DNA from: Panax quinquefolius
Taxonomy: Eukaryota; Streptophyta; Magnoliopsida; Apiales; Araliaceae
Assembly (NCBI GenBank): GCA_020205615.1
Contig: CM035173.1
Span: forward strand, 49,652,617-49,716,616
Direction of reading: 5' to 3'
DNA length: 64,000 nt
How positions within the stretch are numbered: the stretch's first letter is position 1; every line of letters begins with the position of its first letter. A program made the translations under genes and the position numbers. Below, piece after piece: positions 11,231-22,600 of the stretch. The notes beneath the pieces are model-generated. The model was not told the origin of the DNA, did no database searches, and saw only the letters and a program-made list of their open reading frames with translations.

Positions 11231-14200
11231 TGTTAGTTTCTAGAGGCACAATAGTTATCTAGAAGGGGGGTTGAATAGATATTTTTAAACTTTTTTCAAA
11301 CAAAATGCTTATTAGTTTTGATAATGATTTAAACACAACGTAATTAAGATTTGTTTGTTTTCTCTTTAAGATATAATGACTTAATAGGAGTAAAGAAATT
11401 ATGGCAGTTATAGCAGTTATGACAAGAATATAGGGACACGGAGATTTTAAGTGGTTCGAGCATTCAAAGCTCCTAGTCCACTCTTCTACTCCTCGAGTAG
11501 GAATCCAATAAGGATATCTTTACAACTTCCTAATCTCACAATTCCTTCAAGACCAACAGCCTTGGAACTTAGTTCACTATCAAACTCTTCAAGTCCAAAG
11601 CAGACTTGGTGCTTCTCGACCACTTAGAACTCTTCAAGTCCTTCTTACTTGAACTTCTTCCTTCACTTGATGGTAGTTGAGTTCTTGTATGGTGCTACTC
11701 GATTCTTCATTAAGCTTGAGTTCAAAAGAACCGAGTAGTGAGCAAGCTTTCTTTTTCAGATCGTAGAGTTGAGCATTGAGTGTTCTTCAGTGTTTTTTTT
11801 CAGTACTTGCTTGATTCTTTCATCTGCTGATGTTTTGTATATATGATGCCTTTGAAATGTATCTGTTGAAGACATCCGTTGAAGCATTAAATGTATTTAA
11901 CATTTCTGAGCTTTGATGGAGACTTTCGCATAACTTCGATTAGCGGATCGCCCAATCGACACGCAGCAGATCGCTATTTCACCTAATACCTGAAAAGGTG
12001 TTTTTTGCTGACCCATAGTACTTTACTTAGCTTCTTTAATACTCTTCTTTGCTACATACTAAGGATGACTGTTGTGTCATTGGGATTCTTGATACTCTCT
12101 GTAGCATCCCCAAATCCGGGTCCCAAATCACCACGGATCTGGTATGCTATTTCTATAACTAATGCGGAAGATATAAACATAAATTGTTTATACATTAAAC
12201 TTTATACATCATTCCCAAGGTCTACAACCTTAACTAAATACATACCTTCAATATCTAAAAAGGTTTACAATGCTATTTTCGATAGAAAATTTAATAAATC
12301 TAACTGCATAATAGCTTAATCTTGAACTTTGCCTTTGCTTCTGCCTTTACTCGAGCTTTCATCTTAATCTGAAAATTTTTATCATGATATAGCAAGGGTG
12401 AGCAATAAATTTGCCCAGCAAGTTTAAATTTATTTGAGGATATATCATGATTGAAAGAATTGAACAATAAGCTAGCTAACTTTCAACAATATAAACATTG
12501 TGAAAGAGCATAAATAAATTTTCTTAGCTGAACGACCAAGTCAATAAAAATGAATGGTCAAGGTAAATACATAATGCAGTTAACCGAACTAAATGGTAAT
12601 GAAGGTGATCACCTTTCATACCCCCGATTTAAACATTTACAATATGCACAACGTGCGAATCAATAATCAATATAGACGTGAATAATCAACAACAATTATT
12701 CACTAACATGCTTTGAACATACATCTTAAGTTTGAGTTAGGAAAACTTGCCTGAATCGCTGATTACCGCTAGGAAATCTAATGTAATCTCTTATGAAAGA
12801 CCTATAAATAATCATATCAATCTTTCAATTAGCATAACATACATGTTAACTCATCATCTTATATTAAATTGTCTAACCTAGTTAAGTATTAGACATTAGA
12901 TTACAGCCTTAGTATTATCATTATACTTTGATAATCTTTTTATCATGTCATAACTTATACTTATAAGTTTTCCCTTTTATATATTATCTTAGTAAATTAG
13001 ATAACATCTTAGTAAATTGAAATACCATTTCAGTAAGTCGGATTTCATTTCATTATCCTGCAATCACTATTTCAGCAGACCAAAATCAGACTAGCAGTCT
13101 GAATTCAATTTCAGCAACCTAAATTCACTATTCTTTTTCACGAAAATACTAAATCAACTTATTATTTTTCTATCCTTTGGCCAAACACATATACATATAT
13201 TTCATACACAAAAATTATTTTTTCATAATTTTCCAACTTCCTTTGGTATTTTTCAAAAATCAATTTCTAGTTAATTCCTTAAGAAATTAGCTACCTCGTG
13301 CTTAACTCCAAAAATTCCCATCTCTTGATACAATATTGAATATCTTAACGTGAGCCTCCAGTTTAAATTTTGTGGCCATCAGAGTTATAGAACTCCGGTT
13401 ATAGCGATTTTTGTTGGAAAATCACAAAAATTGAAATGGTCATAACTTGGTCATTTTAAGTCAGAATGAGCTCATTTTTGGACAGGAGGTACTTAATACC
13501 ATATATTTTCATTTCCCAAAAGTCCGGAATTTTTCTCACAAATTAAGTGGCCGAAAATTCCCTTTTAAAAATTTGGGCAGTAGCTAAATTGGAAAAACAA
13601 GGTTTTCGTAATTTGTTAAAAATATTCCATACGGAAATCTACAACTCCTTTTTCAGTGATTCCACTTGGAGATGTTATAAAACTTATCATATTATCCTCC
13701 AAAAGTTTTCCAGAATTTTTGAATGTCCAAAAAAATAACTAAACTGCCCCTATTCTTGACTGTCCAAAACAGTCTGTTTTTCCTTAAAAGACACAAAATT
13801 ATTTTTGCTAAATCAGTCACTATGGACTGTGTACTCAATATTTTTAAGTGCTACCACTTGGGTTTAGTAGCTAACTTACATATCTAGCACCTCTCTTTGA
13901 CGGATTGCAAAAAGAAGGTGTAGATCAAAAACTGTGAAAATCCAAAGTACATAGAAATTTAAGGTTTATCAACTAGAAAATCACTTTTCTTTACTTTTGA
14001 TTTCCAACTAAAAGAAACATAGAAATTTAAGGTTTATCAACTAGAAAATTACTTTTCTTTACTTTTGATTTCCAACTAAAAGAACACCCAACATGGGTAT
14101 ATCTAAACATGAAACACTCATTTTTGAGTTTAGAACTATAGATTCAAGGTTTGATTAAGAGTAATCAAAAATACATTACAAAATATCACAATTCCAACAC

Positions 14201-15284
14201 TCTTAATATTACCATTCCCTAATTATTTAATTACGGTTTTCATTTCCTCAATTATAACATAAATCCTTACTCATGCACATTTATTTCCTTAACCCAATTA
14301 GACTTGCTATAATTAGGTTATAAAATTAATTAACTGAGATGTATAAAATAAATCTCTTAAAATTAGTATATATTTTAAATACTAAAATTCTCCCATACCA
14401 TAACATTTAAGATATTAAATTCTTAATTCCTAATATATAATTAGATTACACTAGTTTCTTTTATTTGTTTATATAATAAACAAATAAAAACAAACACATA
14501 ATATTCATATACACTTATATACTTAATCCTGAATAATTCACCTCAAGAATTTTTAAATTCACAAAATTCCTTCCCCAAAATCTCAAATCCATTCACTTAT
14601 TTTCTGTCTAGGTTTATTATTCAACCTTTAATTCATCATTTAAGATTTAAATAATTATCTAAATTTTCGGGTTGTCACACTCTCAACATCTATAATCCAT
14701 TCCATATTTGTTGACTTTTATTATTAAATAAATGGACAAGGCTTGATGCTTCTGATGCAGACAGATGATACACTACGATCATGATCGTGGTGTCTGGCCA
14801 CCTTGGTACTTGATCTGGTGCTGATAGATGAGAACACTACGATTTCTCTTAAGTACTGGTAAATTATGATCTTCACTTGCTTGACTTGCAAACTCTACGC
14901 TTTCGAGAGCGCACTACGATTTCTGAGTTGGCTCGGCAGGCGTTTGGACCACTCTACAACTTCGGAGAGGCCCTTCAAAGCAGAAACACTACGATCCTTG
15001 ATGCTCTGCGACTTATGCCTTGGCTTCTGCAATCTTTTGATCAGCTTGATAGGCTACGATTCATTTGAATCCTATCTATTACATTTCAAGACGTAGATCA
15101 ACCTAACAACTTTGATCTTTTCTTCTATACATTCATTTACAGAATGATAAACATTAAAGACCAAATCAACCTAACAAGTTTGATCTATCACCAAGTCCTT
15201 TTACATGTATTCTTTTAAGGACTTTACATATAATCATGAATATTTACTTTCAACATCAAATTTTAAATATGCAATCTCCCAACA
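11231..15284 (-). mobile_element. Copia solo LTR inserted in the extra ORF, itself interrupted
   Basis: It has the same ends as the other copia LTRs (plus-strand TGTTAGTTTC at 11231 and CTCCCAACA at 15284). It lacks a polypurine tract on its right and a primer-binding site on its left. The extra-ORF sequence continues on both sides, and flanks AGTTT (11226-11230) and AGTAT (15285-15289) fit a diverged target duplication. It is therefore a solo LTR rather than the 3' LTR of element II. Without the nested 12100-14679 element it is about 1.47 kb. The CGAT-word cluster is kept at about 14770-15060, including the perfect palindrome ACGATCATGATCGT at 14775-14788. Confidence 0.8.
12100..14679 (-). 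mobile_element. Solo LTR, chromovirus (gypsy)-like, 2580 bp
   Basis: It begins TGTAGCATCCCC and ends CGGGTTGTCACA on the plus strand, flanked by a perfect CTCTC duplication (12095-12099 and 14680-14684) inside a copia LTR. The minus sense, starting TGTGACAACCCGAAAATT, is the usual chromovirus LTR start, so I place it on the minus strand. It is AT-rich and non-coding. A 68-bp segment is tandemly duplicated at 13949-14016 and 14017-14084 with one visible difference. Its end and middle resemble the solo LTR at 43615-47084. Confidence 0.85.
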
Positions 15285-15505
15285 AGTATGTTTTGAACCT
15301 CCTGAGTCTGCTGAAGAAGGATATTTTCTTCCTTATGCTTCCGGGTAGATTAGAAGTGAATTTGATCCCTTTCATTTATGCTTTAGATCATTTCCTTGAT
15401 GATCTCCAGTAGCTTTTTGTGACCTCAGAGCTCAGGTTGCTAGAAAGAGTGTTGGCAGCATCGATCAAGTGGTTTAACCGTTGATGAATGAGCTGAGAGT
15501 GAGTT
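15285..15505 (-). pseudogene. Copia element II: middle fragment of the extra ORF
   Basis: This 220-bp stretch lies between two solo LTRs. In pieces of the minus-strand frames it encodes a helical, charged segment (for example HQRLNHLIDAANTLSSNL, then an HKEENILLQQTQE-like piece) that leads into the coiled coil at 10874-11221. Two or three frame breaks are visible. It is assigned by continuity: removing the LTRs at 11231-15284 and 15506-18020 joins it to both neighbours. No independent function can be given. Confidence 0.6.
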
Positions 15506-16398
15506 TGTAAGACCCCAACTTTTATGAATAATGATGAATTTTCTATAAATATCATTTTTGAATATTAAGGAGTGAATTTGATATAATGTTATAGTTGTGG
15601 GTAATATTTATAAATTTTTCAAAGTACGCAAGTTGTTATATTATATTCGATTGGTCGGGGAATATTCATTTTAATAGGAAATATTTGTACGACGGCACAA
15701 TTATTAGTGGACCCCACAACAGAATTATTGTCGAAATAAGAAAATGACAAAAATAAAATTTTATAAAAATAACGACGAAAGTTTTACCGTTAACTGTTGA
15801 AATACCCGGTGTTAAAAGTACAGTAATACGCGTGGTTGCATAGTAGCACACGGTATTGATTATTGATGCTTACGTGAGAAGTCATTCAGTTTTGTTCAAT
15901 TATTGCTACAATATTTATTGCATAGTATCTCACGTTATTTGATTCAATTATTGTCGATATTTTCTATATTATTAAATCAATAATTGAGACAATACAGTTA
16001 TTCATATTATTATTTACAATATTGATGATGTCTAGAAAGTTCTGTCGAGGAGAGGTTTGGTCACCTAATTGCGCGCCAATAGGGAGAAATCCTTATTGGA
16101 AATCCCCTCTTTCCTGGGAATGATCTGGTTGTTAAATATTGCAAATAATAATAATGATGAATAAATGTTGTTGAAAATATTGACGGAATTTTTATGAAGT
16201 ATTTGATGTAAATTTTCTTATTATTTGGACCATCATTTACCCATTTTGTCAAAATAATCGGTAGAAAGTTATTAAGTGTATTTATATATATATATATGAT
16301 AATGGTGGGGGGCCATGAGTGGGTCAGATGGAGGCCACATGTTGGTGGAAGAATGAAAATTTTATCACGGGTAGGAGGTTTTTCAAAGAACATGTGTT

Positions 16399-16435
<37 letters not shown>

Positions 16436-18020
16436 ATTATATTGTTGTTTTGTTGGAAATAAGACATCCGTGAATGAAATAACTGTTGCGTCTGTGATTT
16501 TTTTTTTACACAGTGCCCCTTCCATTCTCCTATAAATAGGATGCTTAGTTAGAATTGAAAATCACACCAGAATCAACGAATTCTTCTTCTATAATATTGA
16601 GTGTATTTCTTTCGAGTTTTAGGAAGCTTTGAGCGTAGAAAACAGTGAAAGTTTTCTTCAAGAATATTCCCGCTATACCAGTTGGAATACATTTTTTTTC
16701 AAGGTAAGGGATATTATTTTTGTTCAATATTCATATGAAATAATATTTTCTTCCATACTCTGTAGTAAGTGAGTAATATTATTTCACTTCAGATTTTGAA
16801 TTCTACACTCATTTTGTTAAAGTTTTGGCTTCTATACTCCATGAAATTAGTAAAATATCCTTGATATTTGCGCTTCGTCCTACTCTTTTCATGGAAATAT
16901 TATTCTGAACATTCTTGATAAGTTTTAACTTTTTTATGTCAGAGTACTATTCATAGGGTTACTATTCCCAAAATACTATTTACAGGGTACTATTCACTCG
17001 GTTACTATTCACCCGGGCACTATTTATGACAAAAATTAACTTCTTTTCGGTCCAAATCATTTTTGATATAATATTGTTCTTGAATTTTACTCCACAAAGC
17101 AGTATCATGTTGACAATTTGGAAATTATTGAATTCTGTATAAATTAAATTATAAATCTTTAAAAATCTATCCTTTACTTTCTTTTAATTGAATTTTTATA
17201 TCATTGTCATCATCCTCATGCTTATATTATGATGAAAGTCATTTGTGGCCCGTAATGCATAGATGGACTTGTTATGATGATTGTGACTGAGGATTATTAT
17301 TCTATAATCATGACCAGTAATGTTACAAATGATGTGGTAAAAGTCCTCATTGGCCCGTGAGTGCATTGATGGACATTTGTTGGCATGATCATGACCATCA
17401 TGAAAAAACGAATATCCTTGGCAGTAGTGCATGGATAATTCATGGTCGTGATACTAATAAATATCCTTGGCCGTAGTGTAGGGATGATTCGATGATGTGG
17501 ATTATTTATTAAGCTTAGTCTCAGCGATAAAATTGATGATAAACTTTTTAAATCATAGAAGATAGTAGATATCATGCTCTGCTTGACTCTTCTAATGGAT
17601 TGCTTGTTCCACTGCAATTAAAATTGATGTCTATTGTATTTTATCAGTTTAACACTGTTGAAGGCTAACGATAAATTATTCTGCATTATCTTAGTCATAA
17701 TATTTCTTATCGGGCTAGTTGAGCTCACCTTTGATTTCATTGTTCTCTTTAGGAAATGAGAATATAAATTTGGGACTAGTCGGGAACGGAGTGATTATCC
17801 GAGATGTTTGCATTAGTAGTCCTCACTATTTTGTGAAATAATGTGAAAATAAATGTAATAATATTGAATTTGAGTTTGGATATTATCTAGAAGACAATAT
17901 TCGTGTTAAAACTCTCAGCTTATGTTTTGTCATACTTTACACGATAGTTGTATTTGAATTCTGTACCATGTATTTGGCGACTCAGAATGGGTGATGTATA
18001 CCTATTTTGGGGGCGTCACA
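15506..18020 (+). mobile_element. Solo LTR C of the A-H family, 2515 bp
   Basis: It starts TGTAAGACCCC and ends GGGGGCGTCACA, with a perfect GAGTT duplication at 15501-15505 and 18021-18025. The TATA box TATAAATA is at 16531-16538. An apparent intron runs from AAG|GTAAGG (GT at 16704) to CATTGTTCTCTTTAG|G (AG at 17751-17752), 1049 nt. ACTATTCAC-type repeats lie at 16940-17030, and four GGCCCGTAGTGCA-type phrases between 17240 and 17480. A compound TA/TG microsatellite is at 16399-16436. It lacks the hairpin tandem array seen in E, F, G and H. The open frames inside it are not credible genes. Confidence 0.92.
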
Positions 18021-20520
18021 GAGTTTCCAAATCTTCTTGAATTTTTGTGGTCACTTTTTGTGTTGCATGAGACAACTCAGATTTGGTGGGAAGAACTGAG
18101 AGAAGCTCAAGAATTTTTTGAGTGTCTATAGGAGAGGCTCTTGTATTTTATTCTTGAAGATTTGAGAGCGCAAGAGCGAGATCGAAATTATTGTTGTTTG
18201 AGGAAGAAGGAATGTCTGAATGAGGTGTAGGAATAGAGGTTTGAGTTGTAGGAGAGGAGGCTGTTAAAGCTAGTAGAGCAGGTGACTCCACGATTTGAGT
18301 AGGAGCGATGTTCGTGGTGTCACATTGTGCTATTTTTGTGGAGTTAAAGGTGGTTGAAGATTGTACTAACATGAAGTTAGCTGTATTTGGTTCATTAGTT
18401 ACAGAATGTTGGGATTCTGTAGCTGAAAATTGGTTTAGTGGGTGAAGAACCACTTCCATCCATCTTGGCAGTTCATTAAATTGATTAAAGTTTGATGGAG
18501 GGCAGTGGTTAACTATAAAAGAGATGGGAATAGATTGTACCTCATGCTTAATCTCTAAAGAAGAATGATTTGTGATCAGCTTTTGAGCAAAATTGAGGCT
18601 GCTTGGGAATCCATGAGCTAGTACAGAAATCGCTGGATAATCTTTGTATGTCCAGAACATGTGATCACAGGAGTTGAGAATCAGGGCTTTATGATAGGAC
18701 ATCATTGGTCAGTAGGAGAACAACTGATTGTAGTTGGCTCTCCTATATCCATTCCAACCTACTGCAATAATCTCAACTTCTTCATCCTCTTCTTCTTCCC
18801 TATCTCCATCACCTTCATTTGAAATTTCCACCATATCAATCATCTCCTTATTTCTTCTTTGTTCTTCAACCTCCTCCACCTCCATAACTTCAACACTATC
18901 CATTTCCACAACTTCAGAGACTACGATTGCTTGAGCGGCTGAGGGGGCTTTATAAACTTCTTCTGGTAGCTCCCCATCAGATATAACATTCTCTTTCTCA
19001 GGTTCTTTTAACACCTCCCCCTCACCTAGAGCACTTCCTTATGCAGGTGATTCAAGAAGCTATCCTTCAGTCTGATCAGATGTAGTAGGGGTTACTGCAC
19101 TGTTAAGGTTGACTATCACATCAACAATGATCCTGGTCTTATCCAAGGAATCATTTTGAGTATCAGTTGTTTGGGGCTCAGATCTTGGTTCAGTCTTCTC
19201 AGCAGCAATTCTTCTTTCTTCTTCCTTCAGGGCTTCTTCATTGTCAAGAATATATTTCTTAACAAGCTTTCTCTTTGTTCTCTTGCGCATAGCCACATTC
19301 TCAGTATTCTCTTCAGCTTCAGTTCTAACAGTTTGTTCAAGCTGAGATACTGTTGCAGCATCCTTCTCTAGAATGATGGTAATTCTAGACTCCACGATCG
19401 GTAATAACTATACGATTCTAGTGAATGAAGACTTCTTTGATTGATGGCTGCGTTTCTTCTTCTGAGGCTCAGAACAACCTTCAGCCTTATCCTTACGATG
19501 CTTCTTCTTCTTCTTCATCTCCTTCAGAACTTCTTCTGGTGATTCAATCACTTCTAGGGTGAGTTCCCTTTGTGTAAAGAGACCTTGAATCTCTTTGTTC
19601 GAACCTCCTTGGGGCTCATCAGTGGTTGAGCCTTGAAGCTCTTCTATTATTTGAACATTTTTATTTAATTTCCTCTTACCCTTACTCTTTCTGACCAGAG
19701 ATGTGGGTTCCTCTTGATTGACTTCTTCTTCCTCAGCTTCCTTCACAACTGACATATTTCCCTGCAGAACCTATTTCTTCACTTCACCAGTCCTTCCACT
19801 AAACTCAAACATCATCTTCACATTTTCTGCAAAGTTTCTTTTCCAATTTTGAAACAGCTGTTGGGTCATCTTTCTGTTGGGGTTGATTCTCCTTCCTTGT
19901 CTCCGATTTTGTCTCCCAGAGCAGTTTGAAGAATTATGCTTATTAATCTCCCACATAGCATTTTGCCAGAGCTCTTCATCTTCTTTGAGCTGAGCATCCA
20001 CTTCCCAATTCATTCTATGAGCAAAGCCTTATAGTTGAGTTGAATTCTGAAGCAGATTGCTATCATAAGCTTCAACTGGTTCTCATTCACAGAGTTGTCG
20101 CCAGAGCTTTTGCAGCATATGCATTTCCCAACAATATCAACCAAAAATTCATATTTCTGGGGAAACTCTTTCTTCTTGATGCCTTGAAACTTTTTGTGGT
20201 GCATCTTTTTTAAACCTTCATGAAAGTCTTAACACTCAGAGATGAAAGGCTATTTGATTTAAAACCTAGGGCTAGGTTTATATCTTCAGCTTTGAGTCAA
20301 ATTTGCACCCCCTAGACCTTTGTAGTGATGATGTTATTTTTGAAGACTCTATTGGAGTAGAATTCTTTCACCAGCTTCGAGTAATTCCTTGTGCTGGTGC
20401 TCAGAGCTTCTTCGAGACCAACTTTCCTCAGAAGGGTCAGAACTTTTTGGAACTGTGGGTCAGCTGTCTTTAATTTGTCGAAGCATAGTTGAACCAGATA
20501 CGACATTTGAAGCAGCCATT
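18021..20520 (-). pseudogene. Copia element II: N-terminal and central part of the extra ORF downstream of pol
   Basis: Several open pieces in one direction follow each other with only a few stops: 20506-20312, 20204-20010, 20013-19771, 19755-19408, 19395-19060, 19014-18709 and 18705-18148. The amino end (NYSKLVKEFYSNRVFKNNII) resembles a helical domain often annotated as a putative plant transposon protein. The middle is very rich in Lys and Glu (KGKRKLNKNVQIIEEL; MKKKKKHRKDKAEG), followed by an acidic run (EEEEDEEVEIIAVGW), then a less biased domain of about 100 residues and a Ser/Thr/Asn-rich tail. Together with the parts at 15285-15505 and 10625-11230 it would exceed 800 residues. It follows RNase H by about 570 bp. 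Similar extra ORFs are known in Sirevirus-like elements; the function here is unknown. Confidence 0.65.
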
Positions 20521-21094
20521 GATTACTATGATTTTCCTTAAAAGAACAAAAATTAGTTGAGTGTTCTGAAGCCTAGGGTTTCTTTTGAGGGAGAAAAAGA
20601 GGAATGAGCTTTTAAAATTCAAAGGTGAACCATTAAAAGACATTTTCAAAATGTATTTGTAACTTCCCTCCTCACGATCTGCAGAGTAGGGCACGTGTCG
20701 AGTTCTGCAGGGCTGCACGATTTTAAGTAGTGTGAAAAGCACTGATCTGCCCTTAGCTCCCCCTGAGATAATGTATCCTTCATGACAACTATGATTGTTG
20801 AGGTTGCTCTACGATTGTTGTCTCTCTAGATTCTTGTGAAGCACTCTGAATTAGCATCCCTTCTAGGTTAAGGTTGCTTAGTAAGGGCCAACCTCTTAGT
20901 CTAAAACTAAGGGTCAGGTTTGTCCCTAAGGTGCTTATCAAAAGGGCTACTTAGACTTGATAGAAATGTTGTCATCATAGTGGGCTTCTTTGCCATATTG
21001 AGACTACTCCAAGTTTGTGGTTTCTCTTAGTCATCTCTACGATTTTAACATAGCCTTTTTATCTGCATAGTTAGCACCTACTAGAGCACAGAAT
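20521..21094 (-). other. Spacer between copia II pol and the extra ORF
   Basis: No gene is visible. The stretch carries several of the same ACGAT words that fill the copia LTR (for example CTCTACGATTGTTG near 20808 and CTCTACGATTTTAAC near 21035). Whether these are regulatory is not known. Confidence 0.5.
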
Positions 21095-22600
21095 TTATGG
21101 TTGTAGATTTAGCATACCTAACTCACTTATCAATTTATTAAATCCGGATTCATCTAAGGGTTTTGTAAAGACATCAAAAAATTGATTTTCAGTAGGAATG
21201 TATTGCAAAGATATAGTTCCATTTTGAACATGATCCCTAATAAAATGATATCTTATCTCTATATGCTTAGTCCTTAAATGCATGACAGGATTATGTGTTA
21301 TTGTTATGGCACTTGTGTTATCACAGTGAACAGGTATAGACTTGAAATCAAACCCATTGTCTTTTAACTGGTTCTTCATCCATAAGATTTGAGCACTGAA
21401 GCTGCCTACATAAATGTATTCAGCTTCTGCTGTTGAGGTTAATACAGAATTTTGCTTCTTGCTAAACCAGGACACAAGTCTGTTTCCTAGCAATTGACAA
21501 GTGCCACTGGTACTTTTTCTATCAATTTTTTAGCCTGCAAAATCAACATCTGAATATCTTGTCAGTTCAAAGGAGGACTCCTTGGGATACCAAAGTCCCA
21601 AGTGAGGTGTGCCTTTGAGAAACTAAAAATTCTCTTTACATCAGTTAAGTGTGATTCCTTAGGATTAGCTTAAAATTTAGCACATATACATGTTGCAAAC
21701 ATTATGTCTGGTCTACTGGCAGTTAGATACAGAAGAGAGCCTATCATAACTCTGTATTGAGTAATGTAATATATTTACCTTTCTCATCTTTGTCAATCTT
21801 AGTTGCTAGAGCAATTGGTGTTTTCATGGGAGAGGCTGATTCCATGCCATCTTTATTAAGTAAGTCTTTAATGTACTTGTCTTGGTTAATGATGATACCT
21901 TCATCAGTCTGCTTCACTTGCAGTCCAAGGAAGAAAGTCAGCTCACCCATCATGCCCATTTCAAACTTGCTCTGCATAAGCTTGGCAAATCTCTTGCACA
22001 GATTTTCATTAGTAGAACCGAAGATAATATCATCTACATATATTTGAACTAGTAAAACTTTATCTTTGTGATTCCTAAGAAATAAAGTGGCATCTACTCT
22101 TCCTCTAGTGAATCATTTTTTAATAAGAAAGTTACTTAGTGTTTCATACCATGCTCTAAGTGCTTATTTAAGTCCATATAAGGCTTTGTCTAATCTATAG
22201 ACATAATTAGAGACAGTTGTATTGATGAACCCTGGAGGTTGCTCCACATATACTTCTTCTTGAAGTTCGCTATTTAGAAATGCACTCTTGACATCCATCT
22301 GGAAAACTTTGAACTTTATGTAGGCAGCAAAGGCAAGGAATATCCTGATAGCTTCTAGTCTGGCAACAAGTGCGAAGGTCTCGTCAAAGTCGATGCCTTC
22401 TTCTTGGAAATAACTTTTGCCCACTAGTCTTACCTTGTTCCTTGTGATCACCCCATCTTCATCCATTTTGTTTCTGAAGACCCATTTGGTGCCAATAACT
22501 GGGTGATTTCTTGGTCTAGAAACTAATATCCAGACTTTGCTTTTTTCAAACTAATTCAGCTCCTCTTACATGGCTTATATCTAACTCGAATCTTCCATAG
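21095..22600 (-). pseudogene. Copia element II: reverse transcriptase and RNase H
   Basis: The minus strand encodes a Ty1/copia reverse transcriptase followed by RNase H, the enzymes that copy the element RNA into DNA. Visible RT landmarks are [20 protein letters not shown], the [11 protein letters not shown] catalytic block, ALYGLK, and the YVDDIIFG active site near 22020-22045. The FFLGLQVKQTDEGIIINQ stretch follows at about 21880-21940. RNase H (21095-21493) has SWFSKKQNSVLTSTAEAEYI, with its catalytic acidic residues, then the usual VHCDNTSAI and LRTKHIEIRYHFIRD motifs and a normal C-terminal end. In-frame stops lie near 22160, 22110 and several places between 21500 and 21744, so the gene is dead. 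The motif set is typical of the Sirevirus (SIRE) clade, from memory of the family. Confidence 0.92.

Noticed and set aside
11231..15284. Reading this LTR as the true 3' LTR of copia element II
   Set aside because: It has no polypurine tract on its right, the extra ORF continues on its left, and a diverged 5-bp duplication flanks it. The LTR at 9131-10407 has the polypurine tract.
16296..16535. Open frame with a run of Cys-Val and Tyr-Ile
   Set aside because: It is caused by the TA/TG microsatellite in LTR C.
18734..18934. Ser/Thr-rich plus-strand frame
   Set aside because: It is the antisense of the acidic Glu/Asp run of the copia extra ORF.
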